Of a stretch of DNA of 64,000 nucleotides, positions 8,422 through 18,246 are shown in pieces. The DNA is from a virus. Below the pieces are notes generated by a model. That model did not search any database, was not told the origin of the DNA, and was given only the letters and a program-made list of their open reading frames with translations. The position numbers and the translations under genes were made by a program. The stretch spans positions 53,516-117,515 of IMG/VR virus record IMGVR_UViG_3300023115_001125; one strand, given 5' to 3'. How positions within the stretch are numbered: the stretch's first letter is position 1; every line of letters starts with the position of its first letter.

Positions 8422-9016
8422 GTCTTTTGTGGTACGTATTAAAACTTATAGTTACTCGTTTTGTAGTTGTGTTTGGTGTTGAATAGTGATACAACCAACT
8501 AGGAAACAGTATTAACAGTTCGCTTCTAGGTTGAAACTCCATATTATTAGTTGTATAATACGTAGCCTTGTTGTGTATTTCAGCCATTTTAGGTCCAAGT
8601 ATAGGACTTTCAAATACTAGTGGCGCACTACCTTCTTCAACAATTGGATAATATGCTCCGCTAATAATTGATAACTCGTGCCTGTGTTTGTTGATTACAC
8701 CTTGTTCCTCTTGTATGTTAAGCCAACTCTTTCCAAGTTCTACAATGTCAAGACCTGCATCTTCACAATACTCGTCAAGACAATCCTGAATGCCTGTTCT
8801 TACTTTTGTTAATTCTTTCGAATGTAGAAAGTTCATTTCATGTTGGCTAGAAGTTTTACCATTGCCAATATCATCAGGCCATACAGTTAGGTCTTTGTAG
8901 TTGTTTAGATATTCTTTTTCTTCAGTGCCAAAAGGAACTTGGTACACCTGTACTAGTGTAGGAAAGATATCATATGTTGCTTTTCTAAACGTTCCGTCAA
9001 CTATCGACGCTCTCAT
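8405..9016 (-). CDS. 2OG-Fe(II) oxygenase (PF13759-like)
   Basis: A 203-residue double-stranded beta-helix enzyme. The first metal-site segment is INKHRHELSIISGAYYP, the core strand is LVFESPILGP, and the distal histidine and 2OG-binding arginine lie in LILFPSWLYHYS and KRVTISFNTYH. These enzymes couple 2-oxoglutarate decarboxylation to substrate hydroxylation. It is a tandem paralog of the next upstream gene, with which it overlaps by 20 bases. The substrate is unknown. Confidence 0.87.
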   Translation of the reverse strand: MRASIVDGTFRKATYDIFPTLVQVYQVPFGTEEKEYLNNYKDLTVWPDDIGNGKTSSQHEMNFLHSKELTKVRTGIQDCLDEYCEDAGLDIVELGKSWLNIQEEQGVINKHRHELSIISGAYYPIVEEGSAPLVFESPILGPKMAEIHNKATYYTTNNMEFQPRSELLILFPSWLYHYSTPNTTTKRVTISFNTYHKRLDKSK

Positions 9017-9647
9017 GCTTTTCCATCCTATAATCTCTTAGAGTAGAGTAGTAATCTCTGTCCATGTGTCGAACTGTATTAAAACTAATTGTATATCTTT
9101 TTTGTGTAGGATTTCTAGGAACACTATGTCGCAACCAACTTGGGAAAATAACTAATAGTCCTGTCTTTGGCATACATTCAATTTCGTAACGATTATAATT
9201 TGTAAGGTTGATACTGTTAGTGTTCATAAAGTTTGCTTGAATAGGACTTTCAAGAATTAAAGGCGAACTGCCTGGATCAACATAAGGATAGTATGCTCCA
9301 CTAATAACACTTCTTTCGTGTCTGTGAGCATCAACTAAACCACCTTCATACAAACAATTAAACCAACTAGTACTAAGCAATGTATAATCAATACCTGCTT
9401 CTTGTGTATAAATGTCACAGCACTCTTGAATTGTTTTCCATAGGTCTGTTAGTCTTTTGTCATTTAGGAATTGTTCGTCACCTTTAATATAACTACTTTG
9501 GCCTTCGTGAACTAATCTATGATTTCCTGTTGCTTCGAACTTTTCGATTAATTCTAAAACTGTTTTTTCATCTTTGTGTCCTTCTAATTCAAAAGTTGAG
9601 ATTAGAGTAGGAAAAGCCTGATGATGAACAAAATCAATTGCTGACAT
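8997..9647 (-). CDS. 2OG-Fe(II) oxygenase (PF13759-like), tandem paralog
   Basis: A 216-residue relative of the downstream gene with the same landmarks: VDAHRHERSVISGAYYPYVD, LILESPIQ, LLVIFPSWLRHSV and KRYTISFNTVRH. A good ribosome binding site (AGGAGTT) precedes MSAIDFVHH. The pair looks like a local duplication, since motif order and spacing are kept while the intervening sequence has diverged. Function beyond hydroxylation or oxidation cannot be read. Confidence 0.87.
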   Translation of the reverse strand: MSAIDFVHHQAFPTLISTFELEGHKDEKTVLELIEKFEATGNHRLVHEGQSSYIKGDEQFLNDKRLTDLWKTIQECCDIYTQEAGIDYTLLSTSWFNCLYEGGLVDAHRHERSVISGAYYPYVDPGSSPLILESPIQANFMNTNSINLTNYNRYEIECMPKTGLLVIFPSWLRHSVPRNPTQKRYTISFNTVRHMDRDYYSTLRDYRMEKHESVDS

Positions 9648-10206
9648 TAAAAACTCCTATATCTAAATTCTTTAAGTTACTGTACTTATCGGGCCAGATT
9701 TTTTTATTGTAATTCCTGAACTTAATATTGGGAAAGTTCTCTATTACTTTGCCTATTTGGTAAATCCAATAACTTGGATCAACAGGCTTTTTGGTTTCGG
9801 CATCGTAGTTTTTAGTTCCTTTATAAATGTTGTTTACAAACTTTGTTTCGCTATAAAGATCAAATCCGATTAGATCTACAGTATCTTTGGTTAGCATAGC
9901 ACCAAGCAATACTGCATAAGGTCCGCTACCCCAATGCCACGGGTCATCTGGCCTAATCCATTCTGATCCACTATAAGGTAATTGCGGTAGTGTATGCACT
10001 TCATTAAATTGATTACTCCAGTCTTTCCTAGTCCAGATCACGCCTTTATAACCACCAGTTTGTGCTTCAATAACCATGCGTTTATCACAGCATACTAGAT
10101 GATCAACAGCATAGTCTCGATATACTGCATTACATCCTACTTTAATACCAGTATATTGTCCTATGTCAATACCTTTTCTAGACTCTCCGTTGCCAATTAC
10201 AAGCAT
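9634..10206 (-). CDS. Rossmann-like protein, possible glycan-related transferase
   Basis: The start chosen gives MLVIGNGESRKGIDIGQYTG. The IGNGES glycine loop followed by GCNAVYRDY and DHLVCCDKRM resembles DUF115/sialyltransferase-like proteins, where an N-terminal loop binds a nucleotide or nucleotide-sugar. WHWGSGPYAVLLGAM and VDLIGFDLYSE support a second alpha/beta half. It is conserved in marine T4-like phages as an uncharacterised protein. A glycosylation role is a guess supported by the nearby GT-A enzyme. Confidence 0.6.
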   Translation of the reverse strand: MLVIGNGESRKGIDIGQYTGIKVGCNAVYRDYAVDHLVCCDKRMVIEAQTGGYKGVIWTRKDWSNQFNEVHTLPQLPYSGSEWIRPDDPWHWGSGPYAVLLGAMLTKDTVDLIGFDLYSETKFVNNIYKGTKNYDAETKKPVDPSYWIYQIGKVIENFPNIKFRNYNKKIWPDKYSNLKNLDIGVFNVSN

Positions 10207-10215
10207 AGCAATATT

Positions 10216-10225
10216 TAATAAATAC
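10216..10225 (+). promoter_or_regulatory. Late-type promoter motif before the tail fibre gene
   Basis: TAATAAATAC lies about 26 bases before the fibre ATG and resembles the T4 late TATAAATA box. Confidence 0.55.
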
Positions 10226-10250
10226 AATAGTTACAAGGAATAATACTGAA

Positions 10251-12371
10251 ATGACAGCGGCATATTACGATTTTTTTAGACAAATAAGACTCTTTAGTCA
10301 AGATGGTACTCTACTGCATACTATGGAAGCAGATAGTACTACAGACTATGTAGATATCCTACCTGGTGAAGGTGTACGTTGGAACAACGTAAATGACTCA
10401 ACAGTTGATGGGTTTGTTCTTGATGTCCAGTATAACTTCGAAGTACCCCTTGCTTCAACTACTTTACGATTGTCAGATGTAAATGCAAATGCTAAAGATA
10501 TTGAATTAGTTGCAGGAACTAATATTAGTATTGTTCGTAACAATAGTGGTAGATTAACATTTTCAGCACTAGTTGGTGGTGTTAGTAAAAGTATTCAAAC
10601 TATTACCACAACAAATCCAGTTAGAATTACAACAGTTAATCAACACGACTTTGCGGAAGGTACTCCGGTAACTATTGTAGATGTTGTTGGTACAACAGAA
10701 TTGAACGGTAATGAATACTTTATGGACATTATCGATTCAACAACATTTGATTTATACACAGACGAAGATAGAACTGTTCCACTAGATGGTACAGCATTTA
10801 CAGCATACGTTTCGGGTGGTGTTGCTACTGCTGACTATGGTGGTGCAAAACAAGCATTTAAAACAATCGCTGTTACAGGGCAATCTCCTATAGTAGCAGA
10901 CAACGTTCAAGACACGTTAACAATCACTGGCGGCGGAGGTATTGATATTACAACATTCCCCGGTAGTGATGCAATGACTATCGAAATTGACACAAACGTT
11001 ATTACATCAACAGGTAGTCAAACACTAGTAAACAAAACACTAGCATTCCAAAACAACACGATTACAATGTTGTTAAGTGAATTAAACACGGCAGTTACTG
11101 ATACAGATGTTGTTGGTATTGATGAAACACAAACACTTACAAACAAAACACTAACAGCACCAGTTATTTCAAGTATTAGTAATACAGGTACGTTAACACT
11201 TCCAACAGATACTGATACACTAGTTGGTAGAGCAACAACAGATACACTTACAAATAAAAGTATTGACTTTAATGATAATACTGTTACAATGACGTTTGCT
11301 CAGTTGAATACTGCAATAAGTGATGCAACAGTTGTTGATCTAGATGATTCTCAAACACTTACAAATAAGTCAATTGATGCAAGTAACAATACACTTTCAA
11401 ACATTGCAAACTCGTCATTAACAAACAGCAGTATTACTTTTAGTGACGGTACTACTACAGACGCAACAGCATTAGGCGGAACATTTACAGTTACCGGAGG
11501 TACAGGACTTACGTCAACTGTAAGCACTGGTGCAGTAACACTTGCTATTGATACTACAGTTGTTACATTAACAGGAACACAAACACTGACAAACAAATCA
11601 ATTGATGCGAGTCAGTTAACAGGCACAGTTGATAATGCTAGACTTGACCAACAATTACAAGATGTTGCAGGAATGACTCCAACAGACAGTAATTTTATTG
11701 TTGGTGACGGTACAAACTTTGTATTAGAATCTGGTGCAACAGCAAGAACAAGTTTAGGTTTAACTATTGGTACAGATGTACAAGCCTGGGACGCAGACCT
11801 TGATGCACTTGCTGGGTTAACTTCTGCGGCAGATAAAGGAATTTATTGGACTGGTGCTAATACTGCTGGTACATTTGATTTTTATAACATTGGTAGAACA
11901 TTCTTAGGTGCAACTAACGTAGGTAATGCCGCTGGTTCACAGCGTAAGTTATTAGGTTTAGATAATGACGACAATGTTACACACGGTAGTTTAGGTGTTG
12001 GTACTACAGCAAGTGGTACAGCAGGTGAGATTAGAGCCACAGATAACATCACAGCATACTATTCATCAGACATGGCACTAAAAGAAAATGTAACAGTTAT
12101 TGATAATGCACTTGATAAACTTAAACAGTTAAACGGTGTGTTCTTTGACTGGACAAAAGAATATATGGATAAACGTGGAGGCGAAGATGGATACTTTGTC
12201 AAGAAGAAAGACACAGGTATTATTGCACAAGACGTAGAAAAAGTATTACCTGAAATTGTAAGAACCAAACAAGACGGGTTCAAAGGCGTACAATACGAAA
12301 AACTTGCTGGATTACTAATCGAAGCAATTAAAGAACTAAACGAAAAAGTAGATAATTTGAGGAAGTCATAA
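10251..12371 (+). CDS. Tail fibre with C-terminal S74 intramolecular chaperone
   Basis: A 706-residue fibre. The middle carries at least four repeats around QTLTNKTL / QTLTNKSID, each followed by a predicted beta segment, typical of trimeric fibre shafts. The last ~110 residues start at SSDMALKENVTVIDNALDKL and include FFDWTKEY, GIIAQDVEKVLPEIV and YEKLAGLLIEAIKELNEKV. These match the Peptidase_S74 chaperone of endosialidase, in which the S-D/K pair mediates self-cleavage after trimerisation. It probably forms the host-contacting fibre. The next gene starts in its last codon. Confidence 0.93.
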   Translation: MTAAYYDFFRQIRLFSQDGTLLHTMEADSTTDYVDILPGEGVRWNNVNDSTVDGFVLDVQYNFEVPLASTTLRLSDVNANAKDIELVAGTNISIVRNNSGRLTFSALVGGVSKSIQTITTTNPVRITTVNQHDFAEGTPVTIVDVVGTTELNGNEYFMDIIDSTTFDLYTDEDRTVPLDGTAFTAYVSGGVATADYGGAKQAFKTIAVTGQSPIVADNVQDTLTITGGGGIDITTFPGSDAMTIEIDTNVITSTGSQTLVNKTLAFQNNTITMLLSELNTAVTDTDVVGIDETQTLTNKTLTAPVISSISNTGTLTLPTDTDTLVGRATTDTLTNKSIDFNDNTVTMTFAQLNTAISDATVVDLDDSQTLTNKSIDASNNTLSNIANSSLTNSSITFSDGTTTDATALGGTFTVTGGTGLTSTVSTGAVTLAIDTTVVTLTGTQTLTNKSIDASQLTGTVDNARLDQQLQDVAGMTPTDSNFIVGDGTNFVLESGATARTSLGLTIGTDVQAWDADLDALAGLTSAADKGIYWTGANTAGTFDFYNIGRTFLGATNVGNAAGSQRKLLGLDNDDNVTHGSLGVGTTASGTAGEIRATDNITAYYSSDMALKENVTVIDNALDKLKQLNGVFFDWTKEYMDKRGGEDGYFVKKKDTGIIAQDVEKVLPEIVRTKQDGFKGVQYEKLAGLLIEAIKELNEKVDNLRKS

Positions 12372-13936
12372 TGCCCCTTCCTACCACCGGCGCACTATCA
12401 CTAGACGACATTCAACAAGAATATAAACAGGCCGCAAGTGGCACTGAAGTTGCTCTTAATGATTATAGAGCCTACTATGACACATCAAAAATCTTTGTAT
12501 TTTTAAGCCTTACAAATGGCAAACTAGCAATTGGTAGTTTTACCGCAGATCAAGATGTTTATTATCCATTTAATCGAATTGAAATAGTTATTAGAGCAGA
12601 TTCTACACTTACAGGCATTCCGGTCAGGATTAGCAGTAGTGACGAAAATGGCAATGCTGATCTAATAAGTTCTACAAATGGTGTAACAAATAACAATGCA
12701 GACACAGGAAATACTATGATTGCTGTTGACGGAACAAACAGTTATTTTGATAGTTTAACATCAGCCGGGCCAAGCACTAACTCTTTTTATGTAAAAACTG
12801 ATACTGCTAGTCACGGATCTTTTAAATTTAGATTTTATCCTGATGTTCCAAGTGGAAATTTAGTATATAGGCACTCACCTAGTTGTGTAATTAATATTCC
12901 AACAAACATTCTCGGAGGCAGTGAACTTACTTTAGCAAACAACGGTAATTATTTTGCTATTGATAGTAATACTAGTTTTGCTTCAATGTTAAAGAATGGA
13001 AGATCCTGGTCATTCCAGATGACGTGTGATCCTATTCCTAGTTTATATAGTGGGGGATCATATCTTGCAGTATACATTGGACCATTCTATCTTGCGACAG
13101 CAACTGGCGCGGCACCATACACATACTCATTTGGCACAGCATTTAATATGGCTTGGCGACAAACAGGCAGTTATGTTGGGGGCGGCGGATTAGCCAACAA
13201 CGCTAATAACGTAGCACAGGTTATTGCGGCTAACACAGGCCAGGCAACACTCGGTGGTGCTGTTACTGGAATAACGCTATCATGGACGCGAAGCAACTCT
13301 TTATTAACCGGCACTATTACAAACAACAGTGGAAGTGATTACTTGGTTGGAAAATATACAGGAGGCGGCACTAATAGATTTATGCCTTGTACTGTTGCTT
13401 ATACCGATGCAAACACAGCGAATACATTTACTAATAGTAGTACTACTTGGGGAGACCCTCATGTTAGACAAGCATACGGAAGTTCTTTAAGTTTTCAAGT
13501 CCAATTAACATATACCGATCAAGGTAGTCAACAAACTCAGTATGTTAGAACAGTTAATTGTCCCCATGGTGCAACATTTGGTACTGTTAGAACAACTATT
13601 AAAGAAGCCCTTAAAGAAGTTTATTATACCGGTGATCCTAGATCAATAAATCCGCCACAAGCAGATTATCCTATTTTTGATTTTGAAGATGTAGCAGGTG
13701 GATTAAAAGTAACAAGAGTTGGTGGTAGAGGAACACTAACAGGAACAATAACTTTTATTGATACAAGTCTTGCAACAGTACAACTTTCAAATGATGTAAC
13801 AACAGGCGCGGCAAATACCGGCATTACTTACACAGCCGCAGGAAGTCTACAAGCAGACGTTACCAATAACAATGTTGAAAGATCACTTTTAAATATGTCA
13901 GTTGAAGATTATAGGGGAGGTGCAATTGATGTATAA
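12371..13936 (+). CDS. Virion/tail-fibre-associated structural protein
   Basis: 521 residues, beginning MPLPTTGALSLDDIQQEYKQ with LNDYRAYYD soon after, an opening shared by many marine myovirus structural proteins. The rest is Ser/Thr/Gly/Asn-rich and predicted to be beta-structured, with several short glycine runs (YVGGGGLANN). Its start overlaps the fibre stop by one base, so the two are co-translated and probably belong to the same appendage. Confidence 0.75.
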   Translation: MPLPTTGALSLDDIQQEYKQAASGTEVALNDYRAYYDTSKIFVFLSLTNGKLAIGSFTADQDVYYPFNRIEIVIRADSTLTGIPVRISSSDENGNADLISSTNGVTNNNADTGNTMIAVDGTNSYFDSLTSAGPSTNSFYVKTDTASHGSFKFRFYPDVPSGNLVYRHSPSCVINIPTNILGGSELTLANNGNYFAIDSNTSFASMLKNGRSWSFQMTCDPIPSLYSGGSYLAVYIGPFYLATATGAAPYTYSFGTAFNMAWRQTGSYVGGGGLANNANNVAQVIAANTGQATLGGAVTGITLSWTRSNSLLTGTITNNSGSDYLVGKYTGGGTNRFMPCTVAYTDANTANTFTNSSTTWGDPHVRQAYGSSLSFQVQLTYTDQGSQQTQYVRTVNCPHGATFGTVRTTIKEALKEVYYTGDPRSINPPQADYPIFDFEDVAGGLKVTRVGGRGTLTGTITFIDTSLATVQLSNDVTTGAANTGITYTAAGSLQADVTNNNVERSLLNMSVEDYRGGAIDV

Positions 13937-14078
13937 CAAAGAGCATGAAGAATTTTTAAAAGAAAGAAAAAGAATAGCAGAAGAATCTAAAAGAAATCAA
14001 CCATTCCTTCCTCCATTGCTACTTCCTGATCAAGAAGAATCTACTTCTTCTGTTCCCGCTTCAGATCTCGACGAATAG
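13929..14078 (+). CDS. Small charged protein at the end of the fibre operon
   Basis: A 49-residue frame starts in ATGTATAA, overlapping the stop of the upstream structural gene by 8 bases. It begins MYNKEHEEFLKERKR, continues as a charged helix and ends PLLLPDQEESTSSVPASDL. It runs head-on into the membrane-protein gene on the other strand, overlapping it by about 38 bases. The coupling overlap supports it. The function is unknown. Confidence 0.5.
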   Translation: MYNKEHEEFLKERKRIAEESKRNQPFLPPLLLPDQEESTSSVPASDLDE

Positions 14079-14337
14079 TTTTAAGTTCTTTAACAACTTC
14101 AAGAAATTTTAATCTATTATCTTCAAGCATATCTGTTAAACTTTTTACAGCATAGATAACCCACCACCACCAAGTAAAGGCAGTAACGCCAAATCCAACT
14201 GCTATAATGAGTAATACCCAATCGTAAAAATGTGCTATGTCAAAGATTAGTACTAGTATTAGTGCGAAAAGTGCTGTTAAAGGAAGCACCCGTCCCATCC
14301 ACGCCCATATTTTGACGTGCTTTTCAAATTTGTTCAT
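14041..14337 (-). CDS. Two-helix membrane protein with coiled-coil tail
   Basis: 98 residues with membrane helices near 17-37 (LPLTALFALILVLIFDIAHF) and 40-65 (WVLLIIAVGFGVTAFTWWWW), then a basic coiled-coil tail (LKTIRRDLKREQKK). It follows a virion gene with a one-base gap. The fold is compatible with a holin or a membrane-remodelling role, but no family is recognised. Confidence 0.72.
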   Translation of the reverse strand: MNKFEKHVKIWAWMGRVLPLTALFALILVLIFDIAHFYDWVLLIIAVGFGVTAFTWWWWVIYAVKSLTDMLEDNRLKFLEVVKELKTIRRDLKREQKK

Positions 14338-14338
14338 T

Positions 14339-15457
14339 CTATGCTCCTATTGTGCCAAATGGTTTCCATTCGCCTGGGGTTCCTTCGCGAATGCAAACCC
14401 AACCAACATATCCTGTTGGGGTTGGATGTTCATTCCAAACAATATCGCCTCTTGCGTAGATACCAGTTGACGGAGCCTCATTTCCAATTTCGAATTTTTT
14501 ACCTTGAAATTTAATAGGTCCACCTACACTTAGTGGAGCATCAGGATTGTTTACGCCAATCCCTAGTTTACCTTTTACAGTAACCTGTGCTTCTACATCT
14601 GTTCCTAGTTCAATCTTTCCGTTAGCCTTAACTTTAATTCTAACTTGATCGTCTGTAACTATTTCCAGATCGTGTGTTGTGTATGTTCCTGTTTTTACAC
14701 TATTGTAATCAGGGTCGACAATGTATTCAACTTCATTGCTACAAACACTTAATTGACCGTTAGCGGCTTCAGTACCAATACCAAGACGCATACCATCTCC
14801 ATCATAGAAGATAAATTGATCAATTATTAAGTTGCCTTCAGTTCTTAAGTTTCTTAGTGTGCCTACTGATCTTAGGCTACTGTCTTGAATAGACTCACCT
14901 AATGCTGTTTCACTAATTGCTGTTTTATTGTTAATTTTGTATTCTTTACCCTCACGTAGATCAAAGTCTTCAGTAGACCATAATCTATCTGGGTGAGCCT
15001 GCATTACAAGTTGCCTAGTGTAATCTACTCCAGTCCACATAAGGCCCTTGCCGTATAAACTTTCTTCTTCACAGTTAAAAGTTAAAGGACTAGTTCTTTC
15101 ATTACGGACGTCTGCTTGGAGTTCGTTTACTATCATCTTCTGAGCGTGTACAGTACCTACAACGTTTAAGTTACGTTCTACTTGTACATCTCCAAGAAGT
15201 TTAACAGTATCAATACTGTCAACTGAAATCTTACCATTCTCAACAATCAATGACTGCTGACTAGCACGGTCCTGAATACCTACACTAGTAAAATGGCTGA
15301 TCATACCACCGTGTACCCAATCGCCACTAATTTCATCATTAGTGAACGTTGCCTTAGGTGGCTGTCTATTCGCTAGGGTGTCAATTGCTTGACCTAACTG
15401 CTGAAGGCCGTTTTTAACGGCTAGGATTTCTGTTTCTTGAAGATCATTATTGCTCAT
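14339..15457 (-). CDS. Virion structural protein (fibre/baseplate type)
   Basis: 372 residues opening with a short helical segment (LQQLGQAIDTLANRQ) and continuing with repeated short beta units (VQVERNLNVVGTVHAQ, GKLGIGVNNPDAPLSVGG). The latter resemble the pre-chaperone shafts of phage fibres. The C-terminus GYVGWVCIREGTPGEWKPFG is a motif common at fibre ends. No chaperone domain is present. It is convergent to the fibre operon across two small genes, so it probably builds the same appendage. Confidence 0.72.
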   Translation of the reverse strand: MSNNDLQETEILAVKNGLQQLGQAIDTLANRQPPKATFTNDEISGDWVHGGMISHFTSVGIQDRASQQSLIVENGKISVDSIDTVKLLGDVQVERNLNVVGTVHAQKMIVNELQADVRNERTSPLTFNCEEESLYGKGLMWTGVDYTRQLVMQAHPDRLWSTEDFDLREGKEYKINNKTAISETALGESIQDSSLRSVGTLRNLRTEGNLIIDQFIFYDGDGMRLGIGTEAANGQLSVCSNEVEYIVDPDYNSVKTGTYTTHDLEIVTDDQVRIKVKANGKIELGTDVEAQVTVKGKLGIGVNNPDAPLSVGGPIKFQGKKFEIGNEAPSTGIYARGDIVWNEHPTPTGYVGWVCIREGTPGEWKPFGTIGA

Positions 15458-15477
15458 ATTATTATTTATCTAGATTG

Positions 15478-16785
15478 CTACAGTATGGCTTTTAGCAAAA
15501 TAGTTTCAGCATTAATACGGCCGTTTAGTTTGATGTCTACTGCATTGATTTCATCTAAGAATGTAACTATTTTACGTTTACCAGCATCTTGAAACTCTTT
15601 AAGTTTCTCTTCTGGTTTACGTAGTGTTTTTTGAATACTCTTTTCTTCATCAAAGTCTTGTATAGTAGTACCTTTAACACTTAATCCACTACCTTCTCTT
15701 CCTTGGTGTAATGGATCAATAACTCTAGCAACATACTTGCCTAGTTTACGTGTTTTAATGTTAAACACCCACAACTCACTAGCACCAATAATATCCTGTG
15801 GATTGATACTTACTAGTTGGAACTTGTCATCATTAACTGCATACTTCATTTTAGCAACCATCTTTTCCTTACTACGGATACGTTTACGTGGTTTTCTATT
15901 TGCTTTAGCAGTATTGATAATAACATCTAAAGCACCGTTAAGTGAATCTAGTGCTTTAACTTTAACTTGAATTTGTTTTTTAGGATATACAGAGTATGCT
16001 TCACTAAGTTGATTCCAATCTTCTTGTTCATCTTCGCTTAGTTTAGCAATGGCCGCTTTGGTAGGAATATCTAATACTTTTTGTAATTCCTCTTGTTCAG
16101 GAATATAAAACTCTTTCATCTTACGAGCGTGTGCCTGTGTACAGTTTACTTCTCGCAAATGCTTGGCAATATCAAACCCTTTTGGATTAAACTTAGCAAA
16201 ATCTTCTAACCACACTTCTAGCCATTCGTCAATCTTTTCACTCATTTGATAAGACTGGAGTCGGATACGATCCTGTATGCTCATTTTTACAGGTGCTTCT
16301 TTCTTTTCTTTTTCTTCTTCTGCTTTTTTAACTTCTTCTACCATACTCTCCGCTTGTGTATATAACTCGCTAAGGAATTTATTTACCGATTCTGATAGCG
16401 GTTTAGGAGTACCCATAGTTCCTGCAAGGCTTTCCCAGTACTTATTGTATGCCTCGTGTACATCTGGACATCCTAATGTGAGCATATGACACAATCCACC
16501 AACTGTGGAACCAAAACGACTGTCAGGCAGTTTGGATAATGTTTTAGCCTTTGATTTCCATTGCTCGTTATTTTTACACCATTCAAGAACCCAACGTTTG
16601 TAGTCGCTACCCTTGTACTCCAAACGATAGTTGTCAAACGCAGATTGCTTTAGTCGACCATATGCTTCGCCACTAAGTTCGGCCGCACCAGAAAAATCAA
16701 TATCAAAATTCTTATTGGCTCCGCGACGTGCAACAGTTCTTTTTTTCTTCCTAGGGGATCCTTTTAATAGGTTCTTACCTGCCAT
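15478..16785 (-). CDS. Conserved phage protein, basic N-terminus, unknown function
   Basis: 435 residues. The N-terminus is strongly basic (GSPRKKKRTVARRGANK), followed by a helical region with a conserved-looking CHMLTLGCPDVHEAYNKYW, a charged coiled coil (VEEVKKAEEEKEKKE), and a C-terminal alpha/beta part (KLGKYVARVIDPLHQG). Similar proteins occur next to DNA-metabolism genes in marine T4-like phages without assigned function. A sigma70-like promoter precedes it, grouping it with non-virion genes. The basic start suggests nucleic-acid contact. Confidence 0.6.
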   Translation of the reverse strand: MAGKNLLKGSPRKKKRTVARRGANKNFDIDFSGAAELSGEAYGRLKQSAFDNYRLEYKGSDYKRWVLEWCKNNEQWKSKAKTLSKLPDSRFGSTVGGLCHMLTLGCPDVHEAYNKYWESLAGTMGTPKPLSESVNKFLSELYTQAESMVEEVKKAEEEKEKKEAPVKMSIQDRIRLQSYQMSEKIDEWLEVWLEDFAKFNPKGFDIAKHLREVNCTQAHARKMKEFYIPEQEELQKVLDIPTKAAIAKLSEDEQEDWNQLSEAYSVYPKKQIQVKVKALDSLNGALDVIINTAKANRKPRKRIRSKEKMVAKMKYAVNDDKFQLVSINPQDIIGASELWVFNIKTRKLGKYVARVIDPLHQGREGSGLSVKGTTIQDFDEEKSIQKTLRKPEEKLKEFQDAGKRKIVTFLDEINAVDIKLNGRINAETILLKAIL

Positions 16786-16815
16786 TTCATCTCCAATACT
16801 GTGTGATTAGTTAAA

Positions 16816-16843
16816 ACTATATAGCCTAATGTAAAAAAGTCAA
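16816..16843 (-). promoter_or_regulatory. Sigma70-like promoter
   Basis: TTGACT, 16-base spacer, TATAGT on the minus strand, upstream of the 435-residue gene and just after the DNA ligase stop. Confidence 0.75.
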
Positions 16844-16870
16844 GCAGAAAAAGAATGTTTTTTGTTCTTT

Positions 16871-18184
16871 TTATAATTTTTCACCTACATCAAAGCCGCG
16901 AAATGTTTTGAATCTTGGAAAACGCAAACTGTAAGTACCGTCCTGATTTTGTGTAATTGCGTCTGCTCGTACTTCTACAATATTGCCAATAAGTGTGCTA
17001 CGATCATTCCAAAAATTATCACGATCGCTGTCGCTAAACCCACTCCCAACATTAACTTTGATATCTCTTCCGTCATCAAGTCCTTCACAAACGAGTGCAC
17101 CAAGTTTACCAACATTCCGTCCTGTTCCTTCTTCGACATCTTTTACCTCCAATGATACCTCAATAAATGGTTTCATCTTTAACCAACTATGAGATCGTTT
17201 ACATTCATAAGGAGCATCAACGTCCTTAATCATAACTCCTTCATAACCACCGTCTACAGCCGCTTTATTTAGGTCTACAAAGCGTTTTTCGCCTTCAGGA
17301 GTACTTAGGTCTACCTCTTCCCAGTCCAACGCTTGTACGTGCTTTAAAACGCTACTATGCTGGTCTACCCAAGCCTTAACTGCTTGGCTTCTAAACGATT
17401 GTGGTTTGTCCCAGCCACCTTCCAAAAACTTATCCAAAGGACACATATCAAATAAATGGAGAACTGCGTCTGTGGCATTGCCTCCACTCTTTCTGTGTAC
17501 CTGCTTCATTAAGTCTTGGAAGTTAGCACTCATTACTTCTCCGTCTAGCACAAGATCGTATGGTGCAGGGTTATCCTTTAATACTGTTTCAAGTTCTTCA
17601 ATGATGTGTCCAAAGTTGTGAAACTGTTTACCATTACGGCTAAACGTTTCAACTTTACCATTCTTGCATACTGCAAGAACCCTAACACCATCTAGTTTGA
17701 TTTCGATCTGTTTCTTGCCAACCATTTTCTTTTCATGCTTGGCAGAGTCGTGTGCGAGTTGACAAGTAAACACAGGAACACAACCTGGTACTATTTTGTT
17801 TACTGTCTTTTCACTTACTCCACAACGTAAATCTTTGATAAGAATTCTACGATACCAACCATTCCATTGTTCTGCTGTTGCAACACTCATAGACAATTCA
17901 ATAGCATCACGTGCCGCATGACCGGTTAGTTCTCGATTTTGTAATTTTTCAGCAAGTTCTTTAAACACATTCCAAGCAAGTCCTTGTGCTGATAATACTT
18001 CGTTCTCTGCTTTTTCTGGAACTTGTTTCACACCAAATGTTACAAGTGCGTCAAGACACATACGTACACCATCAAAGAACTCTGGTAGTCCTTCATCGTG
18101 TGCTTTTTGTAGGATTGCTTCTTTGCCCAAACGTGAGTTGTCTGCTTCTAGTTGAGCGATAATATCTTGTGGTTGTGTTCTCAT
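16871..18184 (-). CDS. 30: ATP-dependent DNA ligase (T4 gp30 type)
   Basis: 437 residues. Motif I is IEIKLDGVRV, where the lysine accepts AMP. Then come FSRNGKQF (Ia), DLVLDGEVM (III), GYEGVMIKD (IV) and SWLKMKPF (V), in the order expected for covalent nucleotidyltransferases. An OB-fold follows, ending with FPRFKTFRG. The N-terminal ~140 residues form a DNA-binding domain as in T4 ligase. It seals nicks in replication and repair. It has its own canonical promoter. Confidence 0.95.
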   Translation of the reverse strand: MRTQPQDIIAQLEADNSRLGKEAILQKAHDEGLPEFFDGVRMCLDALVTFGVKQVPEKAENEVLSAQGLAWNVFKELAEKLQNRELTGHAARDAIELSMSVATAEQWNGWYRRILIKDLRCGVSEKTVNKIVPGCVPVFTCQLAHDSAKHEKKMVGKKQIEIKLDGVRVLAVCKNGKVETFSRNGKQFHNFGHIIEELETVLKDNPAPYDLVLDGEVMSANFQDLMKQVHRKSGGNATDAVLHLFDMCPLDKFLEGGWDKPQSFRSQAVKAWVDQHSSVLKHVQALDWEEVDLSTPEGEKRFVDLNKAAVDGGYEGVMIKDVDAPYECKRSHSWLKMKPFIEVSLEVKDVEEGTGRNVGKLGALVCEGLDDGRDIKVNVGSGFSDSDRDNFWNDRSTLIGNIVEVRADAITQNQDGTYSLRFPRFKTFRGFDVGEKL

Positions 18185-18217
18185 ACTTGCCTCTCAGTTG
18201 CCTTATTAATAGTTTAT

Positions 18218-18246
18218 ATTATATATTAAACACATCTAAAAGTCAA
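18218..18246 (-). promoter_or_regulatory. Sigma70-like promoter before DNA ligase
   Basis: TTGACT, 17-base spacer, TATAAT on the minus strand, one of the best matches in the window. Confidence 0.82.

Noticed and set aside
15461-15470. GATAAATAAT late promoter before the 372-residue structural gene
   Set aside because: It lies only a few bases before the ATG, with no room for a ribosome site; may be chance in AT-rich DNA.
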